Shown: piece by piece, positions 1 through 7,588 of the stretch | Layout of the letters: every line of letters begins with the position of its first letter | Position numbering within the stretch: the stretch's first letter is position 1 | Source of the DNA: Gammaproteobacteria bacterium | GTDB lineage: Bacteria > Pseudomonadota > Gammaproteobacteria > Pseudomonadales > Azotimanducaceae | Length of the DNA: 37,690 nucleotides | NCBI GenBank assembly: GCA_026707905.1 | Contig: JAPOVY010000076.1 | Coordinates: 1 to 37,690 of the forward strand | Reading direction: 5' to 3' | Notes under the pieces: model-generated | Databases searched by the model: none | What the model was told of the DNA's origin: nothing | What the model saw: the letters and a program-made list of their open reading frames with translations, nothing else | Program-made: the position numbers and the translations under genes

Positions 1-2478
1 GGCTATCCGGTGCAGGTGCGGCCCGAGAACACGATGCGCTCTACGTTAAGCCTTACGTGGGATCAATTCTCTGAAACGATGCCTGAAAGCGATGACTTCG
101 AAGACCGTACCCTACTAACTGGTTCACGAGGTGTCGTCGCGGGTACGAACTATCGTGCGACGCTTGAAAACTTCGAGTTCTATGGCATTGAATCTGTGGG
201 TGCGTCGACGTGGTTTCGTTGGATCGCACCAGAGGTGGGTCGTTTCGAATTCGATGTATCAGACGGTTTAAACGCATTCGTATTCGATGGTACAAGCACA
301 ACGTCGTTGCGTCGCGTTTCAACGATGCCTAATCAATACCAAGATTCTCAGTTTGAAGCAGCACAGGATCGGGAGTATCAAATCGTCGTTCTTGACACTG
401 CAGAACGGCTTGTGCCTGACTATGAGCTGTCCTGGCGTTTAGTACGCACGCCAAGCTTCGGCTACGCCGATAACGACATGATGCGGGACGCAGCAACGAT
501 TGAAGGAGAAACCGGCGAAGAATCTGTAGACTCATTTGACTCTGCTACAGTAGAACCGAACGAGGATACAAGGACAGGCGTTGGTACGATCTGGTGGAGG
601 TGGAGTCCGCCGTCGGTCGGGGATTACGTATTTCGGTTGGACGGTTCTGGCGTCGGCAATCTTGCGGCATTTGAAGGAACGTCGTTGGATGACCTTACGT
701 TCATTGTCGATGGTAGGTTATTACGGTTCAGCACACGTGAGGAGCGTCAATACTGGATTTCACTCGGCTATCGAACAGATTCGATGTTCGCAGACGTGGA
801 CGGCATTCGGTTAGCAAGCGGTTTTGCCTGGGGGCCGGCGCCCGCGAACGACGTGTTTAGCTCACCGGAATTACTTAGTGGTACCGTCGGAGAGATGATG
901 GCAGATCACTCCTTTGCGACGTCATCGCTTGAGGAATTTGACCATATAAGAGGTCACTCATCTCTATGGTGGCGATGGATAGCACCTTCAGACGGCTGGC
1001 AGCGATTCGAACTAGAGGACTGGGAAGCTGCCGGTCTAGAGGAGGAAAGTCAACAAGGAATACTCGCGATCTATCGCGAGCGAAGCGAATCCTCGCCAGC
1101 ATTGCTCGCGACAAGTGACCACTCTTACGTGATCAACGGACACGCTGAAGCCACAGTCCGGACGGAAGGAGGCGAAACGTATTTAGTTAGAGCAGCCTTG
1201 CGTTCTACGCACCTTGGTGATTGGGATCGACGAATCACGTTTTCATACGCGCCGATTGAAACACCAGCGTGGCAACGTTACGTGGGTCGAATTTCTGAGG
1301 TTCGCAGTTCGAACGACGATGTCGAAGACGAGGATCTATTTCAAACGAGCAGCATTTCGTTAGTTGGTGATTCGGGGCTTGTCGCGGTTGCAACAGGTGA
1401 CGGATTGATCTCGTATTCCGAATCCAGTTCTGGAACGCTGACGAAGGAAGTGAAAGTGCCCTATCGAACCGCATCGGGGAACGACGTCGAGATTTCGTCC
1501 GATGCTTTACTGCACTGGGATCCGAACCTAGAAGGTCTCTATCTACTACAGCAAGATGCGTTTTTCGAGATTTCTGAACCCATTTCGAGTGCTAGTCGCT
1601 TGACACGCTGCACGCCGGCGACGATCGATGGTGTAGTACCAGAACAAGCCTTCACAGACGCGACGGGCGAGAGCATGTACGTTTTAGGTAAGGACGCAAT
1701 CGATGTCTACGCAGTTCGCTCGGGTTGTGTATTCGAGCTTACACAGACCGTCGGTTCGGCGTTTAAATTCAGACCAAGCGTTCCACATCTTCGGGTCATC
1801 GAGCTTGAAGGCACACGCTCAATCGCCTTGGATTCGACGGACGGACGCATCTATGCTGTCGGGAGTGAGAGTCTTCTAACCTTCAGTCGCACGACAGACG
1901 GTACGTTGGCGCTCGAGTCTTCATTCGCCGCGAGTGAGTGGGCGGAGGATTATTCCTGGGCGTTCGGCGTCGCATCTGTCATTCTTGCTGACGCCGAAAC
2001 ACTTTTTGTCGTAGCGGAGCTATCTCCGGTCGTCGCAGCGTTCAGCATTGGCGATCAAGACGAAGGAGAGAATCCTGTCTTGCTTGGCGTCGTTGATGGG
2101 TTTCATCTCTCACAAGAAAGTTTCCACAGCAATCCGTTCTACAGTCATGTTGACTGGCCACAGCGGAGTGAGGGATGCACGACTGCTTCTAAGCACAGTG
2201 AGGAACGACCTTCAATCGACGTCTTCTGTAATGGTCAGGTTTTCACCATCGGATGGAACGAATCTACGGAGGCGTTGACTTTGTCAGACTGGTTCCAGGT
2301 GGGTCAGGCTGACCGATTTGGTCACCTGTTACGAGATGGTATTGAAACCCTATCGCCAAAGAAAATCAGTGAAAGTGCGGCACGGAACAGAAATTACGTT
2401 CTTGGTACCGGTCCGATAGGAACGTTGCATATATTCGATCGAGCAACCCGAATCACCGAGAATCCATACATCGAGTAG
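1..2478 (+). CDS. Large repeat and beta-propeller protein, 5' end outside the window
   Basis: The frame is open from base 1, so this is the C-terminal 825 residues of a longer protein; the GTG at base 10 is probably not the start. Three repeats of about 125 residues are visible, each with an aromatic core: TWFRWIAP near residue 70, IWWRWSPP near 197 and LWWRWIAP near 322. Each core is preceded by a 'G..G' turn and followed by a stretch like 'laafeGtsl..L'. This resembles PPC-like or jelly-roll beta-sandwich repeats of secreted proteins. From about residue 420 to the end there are lactonase-like beta-propeller strands such as GDGLISYSESSSGTL and SESLLTFSRTTDGTL. An extracellular or periplasmic, carbohydrate- or protein-binding role is inference. 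No catalytic motif was recognised. The next gene, lnt, begins 8 bp downstream. Confidence 0.75.
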   Translation, partial: GYPVQVRPENTMRSTLSLTWDQFSETMPESDDFEDRTLLTGSRGVVAGTNYRATLENFEFYGIESVGASTWFRWIAPEVGRFEFDVSDGLNAFVFDGTSTTSLRRVSTMPNQYQDSQFEAAQDREYQIVVLDTAERLVPDYELSWRLVRTPSFGYADNDMMRDAATIEGETGEESVDSFDSATVEPNEDTRTGVGTIWWRWSPPSVGDYVFRLDGSGVGNLAAFEGTSLDDLTFIVDGRLLRFSTREERQYWISLGYRTDSMFADVDGIRLASGFAWGPAPANDVFSSPELLSGTVGEMMADHSFATSSLEEFDHIRGHSSLWWRWIAPSDGWQRFELEDWEAAGLEEESQQGILAIYRERSESSPALLATSDHSYVINGHAEATVRTEGGETYLVRAALRSTHLGDWDRRITFSYAPIETPAWQRYVGRISEVRSSNDDVEDEDLFQTSSISLVGDSGLVAVATGDGLISYSESSSGTLTKEVKVPYRTASGNDVEISSDALLHWDPNLEGLYLLQQDAFFEISEPISSASRLTRCTPATIDGVVPEQAFTDATGESMYVLGKDAIDVYAVRSGCVFELTQTVGSAFKFRPSVPHLRVIELEGTRSIALDSTDGRIYAVGSESLLTFSRTTDGTLALESSFAASEWAEDYSWAFGVASVILADAETLFVVAELSPVVAAFSIGDQDEGENPVLLGVVDGFHLSQESFHSNPFYSHVDWPQRSEGCTTASKHSEERPSIDVFCNGQVFTIGWNESTEALTLSDWFQVGQADRFGHLLRDGIETLSPKKISESAARNRNYVLGTGPIGTLHIFDRATRITENPYIE

Positions 2479-2486
2479 ACTGCTCC

Positions 2487-4001
2487 GTGCAGTACCCGCG
2501 TTGGTGGGTCAGGATGTGGCAGCGCAATAGCGGTAGATTTTCCCTCGCTCTTAGCGCTGGGTTGATCTATCCGCTCGCGTTTGCGCCCTTCGACCTATGG
2601 CCACTTGCGATTTTCACCTTGGTGGTACTGCACCAGCTCATCCTACGTGCAAACACCAATGGGCAGATCTTCGGTATTTGCTTTGTATTTGGGGTTGGAA
2701 AGTTCGGATCAGGAGCTTATTGGATCCTCGTGAGCTTGATCAGCTACGCGGAGGTTCACGTGTCGGTTGCGGTTGGTTTATTCATCGTTTTCCTTTTACT
2801 TTCGGGTACGCTCTTCTCGGTTCTTGCGTTTTTTAAGAGTAAGTCTCGTTATGCCACTATTAACGCGCTGGTTTTCGCTACCGGTTTGACGATCGTCGAA
2901 ATCCTCCTCTCGCTTCCGTGGTCACTGAGTTTTCCGTGGTTACACCTTGGTTACGCACTCATCGATACGCCGTTAAGCGTGTTTGCACCGATAGGGGGTG
3001 TTTGGGCGGTTAGTTTCGTTGGGGCGTTCTCGGCTGCGGCTCTAAGCCTTCTAGTGACTCGACATTGGCCCACGCTCGCAACGGCGAGTGTTCTTTGGTT
3101 TCCTGGGCTGTTTCTTACCGCAAATCCGTCAGCAGACGGGGAATCCTTTTCAGTAGCACTCGTTCAAGGCAATGTGCCACTGACTGAGAAATGGGAGACG
3201 AACGGATGGCGAAATTCGTTAGTCAGATACAGTTGGTTGTCGAAAATGTCGCCGTCGACGGACCTGATCGTGTGGCCAGAATCAGCCTTACCGGTGGCGG
3301 TTTCGGCACGAGAGGAGGAAGTATTTGCTGCCTTAGAGGAACTTGACGGTCAGCTAGTCTTCGGCGCGCTTGAGGAGAGAAAACTAACGGGTCGATCAGC
3401 AATGTTTAACGTGGTTGTTACCGTGGATCATGGCGAACTCAGCTACTTTAGAAAAGAACGCCTCGTGCCGTTCGGTGAATACATTCCATGGCGGCATCAA
3501 ATCGGTCGAGTTCTTCAGCCGATCGGGTACCCCATGTCATCGATTACGCCAAGTAGAGCGGCGCAGACGCTACCTCGAATTGGTGACTTACTTTTAGCAC
3601 CTGCGATCTGTTACGAGATTGCATATCCAGAACTCGTTCGTCGTCGTGGATCGATCGCCGACCTTATCGTGGTCCTGAGCGAGGATTCGTGGTTAGGCGA
3701 CACGACAGGACCATGGCAACATTTGCAGATCGCTAGGATGCGAGCACTCGAACTCAATCGACCTTTGGTCAGAGCGACAAATGATGGTGTTACCGCGATC
3801 GTTGATGCTAACGGAGCGGTTCTAGATCAACTTGAACGGTATCGCGAAGACGTGCTTGTTGGTTCTGTTGCACTGCAGGAACGTTCCACGTTGTTTGCTC
3901 GATTCGGATTGGTTCCGATCGCCGGTCTTTTTGTACTCGTCTCGTTGATCTCCGTGGTGGCGAGCCAACGAGATAGGTTGCATCGGACACGAGCACGTTG
4001 A
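2487..4001 (+). CDS. lnt: Apolipoprotein N-acyltransferase
   Basis: Inner-membrane enzyme that adds the third acyl chain to the N-terminal cysteine of lipoproteins, the last step of lipoprotein maturation after Lgt and LspA. The N-terminal 200 residues carry several hydrophobic segments and the family signature FAPFDLWPL near residue 30. The C-terminal half is a nitrilase-like periplasmic domain in which the expected Glu-Lys-Cys triad can be read: E265 in VWPESALP, K323 in RKERLVPFGEY and C375 in APAICYEIAYPE. The length of 504 aa is normal for the family. The start is a GTG 8 bp after the preceding stop codon, without an obvious Shine-Dalgarno, so it may be coupled to the upstream gene. A final hydrophobic segment lies just before the C-terminus. 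Confidence 0.95.
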   Translation: MQYPRWWVRMWQRNSGRFSLALSAGLIYPLAFAPFDLWPLAIFTLVVLHQLILRANTNGQIFGICFVFGVGKFGSGAYWILVSLISYAEVHVSVAVGLFIVFLLLSGTLFSVLAFFKSKSRYATINALVFATGLTIVEILLSLPWSLSFPWLHLGYALIDTPLSVFAPIGGVWAVSFVGAFSAAALSLLVTRHWPTLATASVLWFPGLFLTANPSADGESFSVALVQGNVPLTEKWETNGWRNSLVRYSWLSKMSPSTDLIVWPESALPVAVSAREEEVFAALEELDGQLVFGALEERKLTGRSAMFNVVVTVDHGELSYFRKERLVPFGEYIPWRHQIGRVLQPIGYPMSSITPSRAAQTLPRIGDLLLAPAICYEIAYPELVRRRGSIADLIVVLSEDSWLGDTTGPWQHLQIARMRALELNRPLVRATNDGVTAIVDANGAVLDQLERYREDVLVGSVALQERSTLFARFGLVPIAGLFVLVSLISVVASQRDRLHRTRAR

Positions 4002-4218
4002 CGTGTCAGCAAGCCATACCATATAGCGAACGTCTGATCCGGAAAAACGCTTCCGTTGCGTCGGATCGTTAGTACCCTCTCCGTCAAGTGTTGTGCTTTG
4101 GGTCAACGTTCAAGGATGTGGGTCTACATTTCAACGAATAACGTGGCGCAAGCTCTGTTCAGTTATTCGCAGTAATTGGATCCGACAACACGATTACAGT
4201 AATTGGAGGTGTGAACAG

Positions 4219-4782
4219 ATGCTATCAGGTGACATTCTTGCAGATGCGGGAAGGCTTTTAGCGCCGCATGCGATGGTTTGGATAAGGCGACTTGATGCGC
4301 CGATCGATGACGTTTGGGGCTTAGTTAGTACACTAGAAGGTCTCAAAAAATGGTGGATCGTTCCCCCAATTGCGTTGGAGCTACGACCCGGTGGGATATT
4401 CCGGCACCACTGAGAGAACGTCGTATATGACTTCCGCGAGCGTGAATACATCGATTACCGAGAACCAAACGCTAGTTATGTTGGAACTGGGGGAATGAGA
4501 CTTGAACTTTGGAAGGACGAGGACCAGACCGTATTCACTTTCCTTGATACATGGGCAGAGGGTATCAGAGGCGTCGGTGAAGGCGAAGTAGCGTCTCAGC
4601 CGGGCGGTCCAGGTACACCTTGGCCTGGTGTTGCTGCTGGATGGCACGAGATGATTGACCGCCTTGAGTCCGTAGCAACAGGACGTAGCGCTCAACACGG
4701 TATTAGCGAGCTATGCGATTTCTATGTCGGCTATCTCAGTGCTCTTTATCGGTGGCAACGAAGTGTGCAACGTGTGAGCTAA
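4219..4782 (+). pseudogene. SRPBCC (AHSA1-like) gene with an in-frame TGA stop
   Basis: The start is ATG 4219, preceded at 8 bp by a strong GGAGGT (4205-4210). The first 64 codons read as the N-terminal half of a START/AHSA1-type SRPBCC domain (WIRRLDAPIDDVWGLVS, then LRPGGIFRHH). A TGA at 4411-4413 interrupts the frame. The same frame then continues without shift through ENVVYDFREREYIDY and LELWKDEDQTVFTFLDTWAEG to a TAA at 4780-4782. The stop sits where related domains often have Trp after 'HH', so one TGG to TGA change would explain it. Intact, the protein would have 187 residues. TGA is used as a normal stop elsewhere in the window (lnt, for example), so recoding is unlikely. A recent nonsense mutation or a sequence error fits best. 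Confidence 0.75.
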
Positions 4783-4991
4783 TCAGTTTTCGATGGTAAA
4801 ACGTCAAACGCATTTCGTTACTTATTTGGTCAAACAGCAGCTTTCGAACTTGTGAAATGCCCCTGAGCGCACTAACTAGCTTGGTCAAGCGTTCTTTTAA
4901 CTGGAATTCAAAAAATCTCGATATTTATGAAACGTCAGTAGACGCCAACGACCGTATTAACCGGATTTCGAATACAGAGTTTCTTGGTGAT

Positions 4992-5342
4992 CTATACGAC
5001 TAGGTACAGTAGTGTGAATATCCACGCGCATGCGGTAAGTGTGATCGCTAGCCAGGACCACACTCGGTTACCTTCGTATGCCATTGCCGAACGAACGAGA
5101 CCAAACGTAACAACGACACCGTAGATGACGCCAACCGCTGCAACGATGACAACGGCCACCAACAACGCGACACCTTCAATTCCGTCCCAAGGCGACGTCG
5201 CTGCAAACGCGTTCAACGGGCCAGAGATGGCGTTCAGGAGAAGTGTGCCGACAACACCGAATATCCACCAGGTCTTGGCGAGACCGTACTGACCTCGCCA
5301 TAACCGGGAAACAACGCGTCGTAGTGATCGGTTGTTCATCAA
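4992..5342 (-). CDS. Small inner-membrane protein of unknown function
   Basis: A 116-residue protein with a basic, Arg-rich cytoplasmic N-terminus (NNRSLRRVVSRLWRGQYGLAKTWW). It is followed by three likely membrane segments, at about residues 26-47 (IFGVVGTLLLNAISGPLNAF), 57-83 (GVALLVAVVIVAAVGVIYG) and 95-115 (WLAITLTACAWIFTLLYLVV). The motif 'LWRGQYGLAKTWWIFG' resembles the opening of a group of small uncharacterised proteobacterial membrane proteins, from memory only. It stands alone, with more than 70 bp on either side, between the broken SRPBCC gene and vapBC pair 1. No function can be assigned. Confidence 0.65.
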   Translation of the reverse strand: MMNNRSLRRVVSRLWRGQYGLAKTWWIFGVVGTLLLNAISGPLNAFAATSPWDGIEGVALLVAVVIVAAVGVIYGVVVTFGLVRSAMAYEGNRVWSWLAITLTACAWIFTLLYLVV

Positions 5343-5414
5343 CCGGAATTCGATGCAATTAGCGGAGCTATTCGCATGTATCGTCGCAGGTCAATACACT
5401 TTCGTTGATCCGCG

Positions 5415-5807
5415 CTAAAACGACACAGATTCGATATCCGTCTGAGAAAAGTCCTGTCCCTTGTACAACAATGGTTCATTACGTGTTTCGGCAAGTGCGT
5501 ACGAAAAACAGTCTCCGAAATTGAGCTTGGCAGGATGTTGGCCTTTGCCAAAGATTCTGAATGCACTTCGTGCTACATATGCTTGATCTGCATCGCACGG
5601 TATCAACTCAATTGCGGCCTTCGAGATCAATAGGTCAAGGTCAAGAAGGCCATCGGTGCGATTTCGATGATGGATAACGATCGGAGCTTCAACAAAAAGG
5701 ACCTCACTCATACAGATAGATTCTGTCGACTGAATATGGTCAACAATCGTTTCTCGATCAGGTTCACCTTAAATAGCCGCGACGAGCGCAGACGGATCAA
5801 CCACCAT
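5415..5807 (-). pseudogene. vapC: VapC toxin 1, PIN-domain RNase interrupted by an in-frame TAA
   Basis: The start codon ATG (5807-5805) overlaps the vapB1 stop by one base (TAATG). The frame begins MVVDPSALVAAI and then meets a TAA at 5771-5769 (codon 13). The same frame then continues through GEPDRETIVDHIQ to LNFGDCFSYALAETRNEPLL and KGQDFSQTDIESVSF. Total length is 130 codons plus stop, identical to vapC2 and vapC3 in this window. PIN-domain acidic residues are recognisable (D4, a Glu in FVEAP, D in FGDCF, D in GQDF). The paralogues have Leu or Phe at the stop position (AILLEE, AILFEEP), so TTA to TAA is a plausible single change. An internal ATG at 5711 could give a truncated product lacking the first catalytic Asp, which should be inactive. 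vapB1 remains intact. Confidence 0.8.
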
Positions 5808-6061
5808 TACGTTGGAAGCCCTCGTTCGTCATATCCGATTATTTCATCAGCTGAACGGTCGTCGTAAATTGGTAGCGCGGCACAATGAAGCGCAATTTCA
5901 TTGAGTTCGTCCATGAGTCTTCGACTTTTGCTTTGACGTTCGAGTCTCGTGAGGCGTTCCTGCAACGCGATAGTGACGGCTTCAGTCTTTGTTTCACCAG
6001 TTATTTGCGCGACCGTAGCGGCGAGTTCTTCGGTTTTGGTATTACGGATATTTAGCGCCAA
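5807..6061 (-). CDS. vapB: VapB antitoxin 1 (PSK transcription-factor family)
   Basis: An 84-residue antitoxin beginning MALNIRNTKTEELAATVAQ. The N-terminal segment with TGETKTEAVTIALQERL at about residues 20-37 is the DNA-binding part of the Rv0623/PSK_trans_fac antitoxins. The acidic C-terminal tail ending YDERGLPT is the expected toxin-binding part. It is a close paralogue of vapB2 (30466-30720) and vapB3 (35465-35725), all ending in a Y-D-E-x-G-L-P-x tail. The only plausible start is TTG at 6061, without a good Shine-Dalgarno. A near-perfect palindrome 17-34 bp upstream is a likely autoregulatory operator. The partner toxin carries a nonsense codon, so the antitoxin may now be free. Confidence 0.88.
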   Translation of the reverse strand: MALNIRNTKTEELAATVAQITGETKTEAVTIALQERLTRLERQSKSRRLMDELNEIALHCAALPIYDDRSADEIIGYDERGLPT

Positions 6062-6077
6062 GGTTCATTCATGACGT

Positions 6078-6095
6078 GTAGCAAATTTACTACAT
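6078..6095. promoter_or_regulatory. Palindrome upstream of vapB1, probable antitoxin operator
   Basis: TGTAGCAAATTTACTACA reads the same on both strands except for one mismatched pair (C/A). It lies just upstream of the TTG start of vapB1 on the minus strand. VapB proteins bind such inverted repeats to repress their own operon, so an operator is the natural reading. This is inferred from position and symmetry. Confidence 0.5.
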
Positions 6096-6250
6096 TGTAT
6101 CGTCCCAATAGAACAAATGTCATCACTAAACGCGGTCTAGATCCGAACGATCAATACTGTTCGATTCCCCTATTCTTACGTACGGTATTTAGTCTTATTT
6201 ACGAGTTTCGGTGATGGTCAATCGCGTTTTTAATCGGGGGAGGTGCGGAG

Positions 6251-7195
6251 TTGCGCAAGAACGATCTAGCGATGAATAGATTTGGAGGATGTCTCTTAGG
6301 TTTAGCCGTGGGTGATGCTCTCGGTACAACACTCGAATTCAAAGAACCAGGTTCGTTCGATCCGATTGATGACATAATCGGTGGTGGACCCTTTCACCTG
6401 GATCCTGGACAGTGGACCGACGATACGTCCATGGCGTTGTGCCTTGCCGAAAGTCTTATCCAGTGTGTCGGATTTAATGCCCGACATCAAATGGAACTGT
6501 ACGTTCGGTGGTACAAGCACGGTTACCTCTCGTCCAACGGTTACTGCTTTGATATCGGAAATACCGTTAGTGGCGCGTTAGAACGATTCATTCGTACGGG
6601 GGAGCCGTTCGCAGGATCAACGGATCCTTTGGCAGCGGGTAACGGTTCTCTGATGCGACTTGCGCCGATATCTATGTTCTACGCATCGAGATTGTCGGAT
6701 GCAGTAGAGTACGCAGCGGCATCATCTCGAACGACGCACGGTTGCGCCGAAGCCGTGGATGCATGTCGCGTGTTCTCGTATATGCTCGTCCACGCGCTTC
6801 GCGGCGCAAACAAAGAGACGATTCTTCAAGCGCCAGTCGAAGACATCCAAGGAATCTGGCAGGGGTCGTCCTTGTGCGAATCAATCGATGAAGTCGCAAT
6901 AGGTTCGTACAGACATCGCGAGCCTCCCGCGATTGAAGGATCCGGACATGTTGTCCGATCCTTAGAAGCAGCACTATGGGCATTTGACAAAACAGATTCG
7001 TTTCGTGAAGGAGCGTTGCGCGCTGTCAATCTAGGCGATGATGCGGACACAACTGGCGCGATTTACGGACAAATTGCTGGAGCATTCTATGGTGAAGAAG
7101 GGATTCCGGCGGAGTGGCTGGACCGCCTGACGATGTTGCATGAAATCTCCGCTTATGCCGATGACTTGTACGAGTTGGCGACCGAACGTTCATAG
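6251..7195 (+). CDS. ADP-ribosylglycohydrolase family protein (DraG/ARH-like)
   Basis: A 314-residue enzyme of the ADP-ribosylglycohydrolase (crystallin J1) fold, which removes ADP-ribose from proteins or nucleic acids with a binuclear Mg site. Motifs in order: CLLGLAVGDALG (residues 14-25), QWTDDTSMALCLAESL (54-69), which supplies the first metal ligands, and NLGDDADTTGAIYGQIAGAFYG near 260-281, which supplies the others. All expected Asp and Thr ligands appear present. I chose the TTG at 6251 because GGGGGAGG lies about 7 bp before it; the in-frame ATG at 6272 has no ribosome site. It is a single-gene unit. The substrate cannot be told from sequence. Its surroundings are rich in toxin genes, including a RES toxin family that acts on NAD, but a functional link is speculation. 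Confidence 0.9.
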   Translation: MRKNDLAMNRFGGCLLGLAVGDALGTTLEFKEPGSFDPIDDIIGGGPFHLDPGQWTDDTSMALCLAESLIQCVGFNARHQMELYVRWYKHGYLSSNGYCFDIGNTVSGALERFIRTGEPFAGSTDPLAAGNGSLMRLAPISMFYASRLSDAVEYAAASSRTTHGCAEAVDACRVFSYMLVHALRGANKETILQAPVEDIQGIWQGSSLCESIDEVAIGSYRHREPPAIEGSGHVVRSLEAALWAFDKTDSFREGALRAVNLGDDADTTGAIYGQIAGAFYGEEGIPAEWLDRLTMLHEISAYADDLYELATERS

Positions 7196-7588
7196 CAATG
7201 CAAGAGAGTACATGTCGCTCTGAACTGATGGCATTAATCTAGAATCAACATTTATTTATGTAGATCAATAATTTAAGTTTGTAGATTCGTACTTTTTGCG
7301 TTTGCCAAATTAAGGTTCGTTCGCTTGTGCCGATGTTGCGCCCGCGAATCACATGAATATCGACCCGTCATTGGATGCATCCGTTATTCGCCTTCACGCC
7401 TATGTAATGGCAAGTGAGGGGATCGTCGACGGTATGCGAGTCTCTCGGTTGGGATCGAATGCTCCCTCACGCGGCTCTACAAGGCTTCCACCCGATTGGT
7501 TAATCGATTGGATAATTCACTTTTCCCTTGACCTTTGTGAAATCCCTCACGCTTAGTTTCGTAGTGGATTTCGCACAGAACCGATCCA
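7196..7588. other. Intergenic stretch before hrpA, no convincing gene
   Basis: The first part (about 7236-7300) is AT-rich and could hold a promoter. A tandem near-repeat, CGATTGGTTAAT followed by CGATTGGATAAT, occupies 7493-7516. A 67-codon open frame at 7353-7556 lacks a ribosome site, resembles nothing I recognise and carries the tandem repeat within it, so I do not call it a gene. Confidence 0.4.

Noticed and set aside
4041..4072. GATCCG...CGGATC inverted repeat after lnt as a terminator
   Set aside because: The loop is about 20 bases, with only a weak inner stem and no T-run on either side.
4411..4413. TGA read as a sense codon (recoding or selenocysteine)
   Set aside because: TGA ends several intact genes here, the other interrupted genes have TAA, and no SECIS-like context was apparent.
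7353..7556. A 67-codon open frame between the ADP-ribosylglycohydrolase gene and hrpA
   Set aside because: No ribosome site, no recognisable similarity, and part of it is a tandem DNA repeat.
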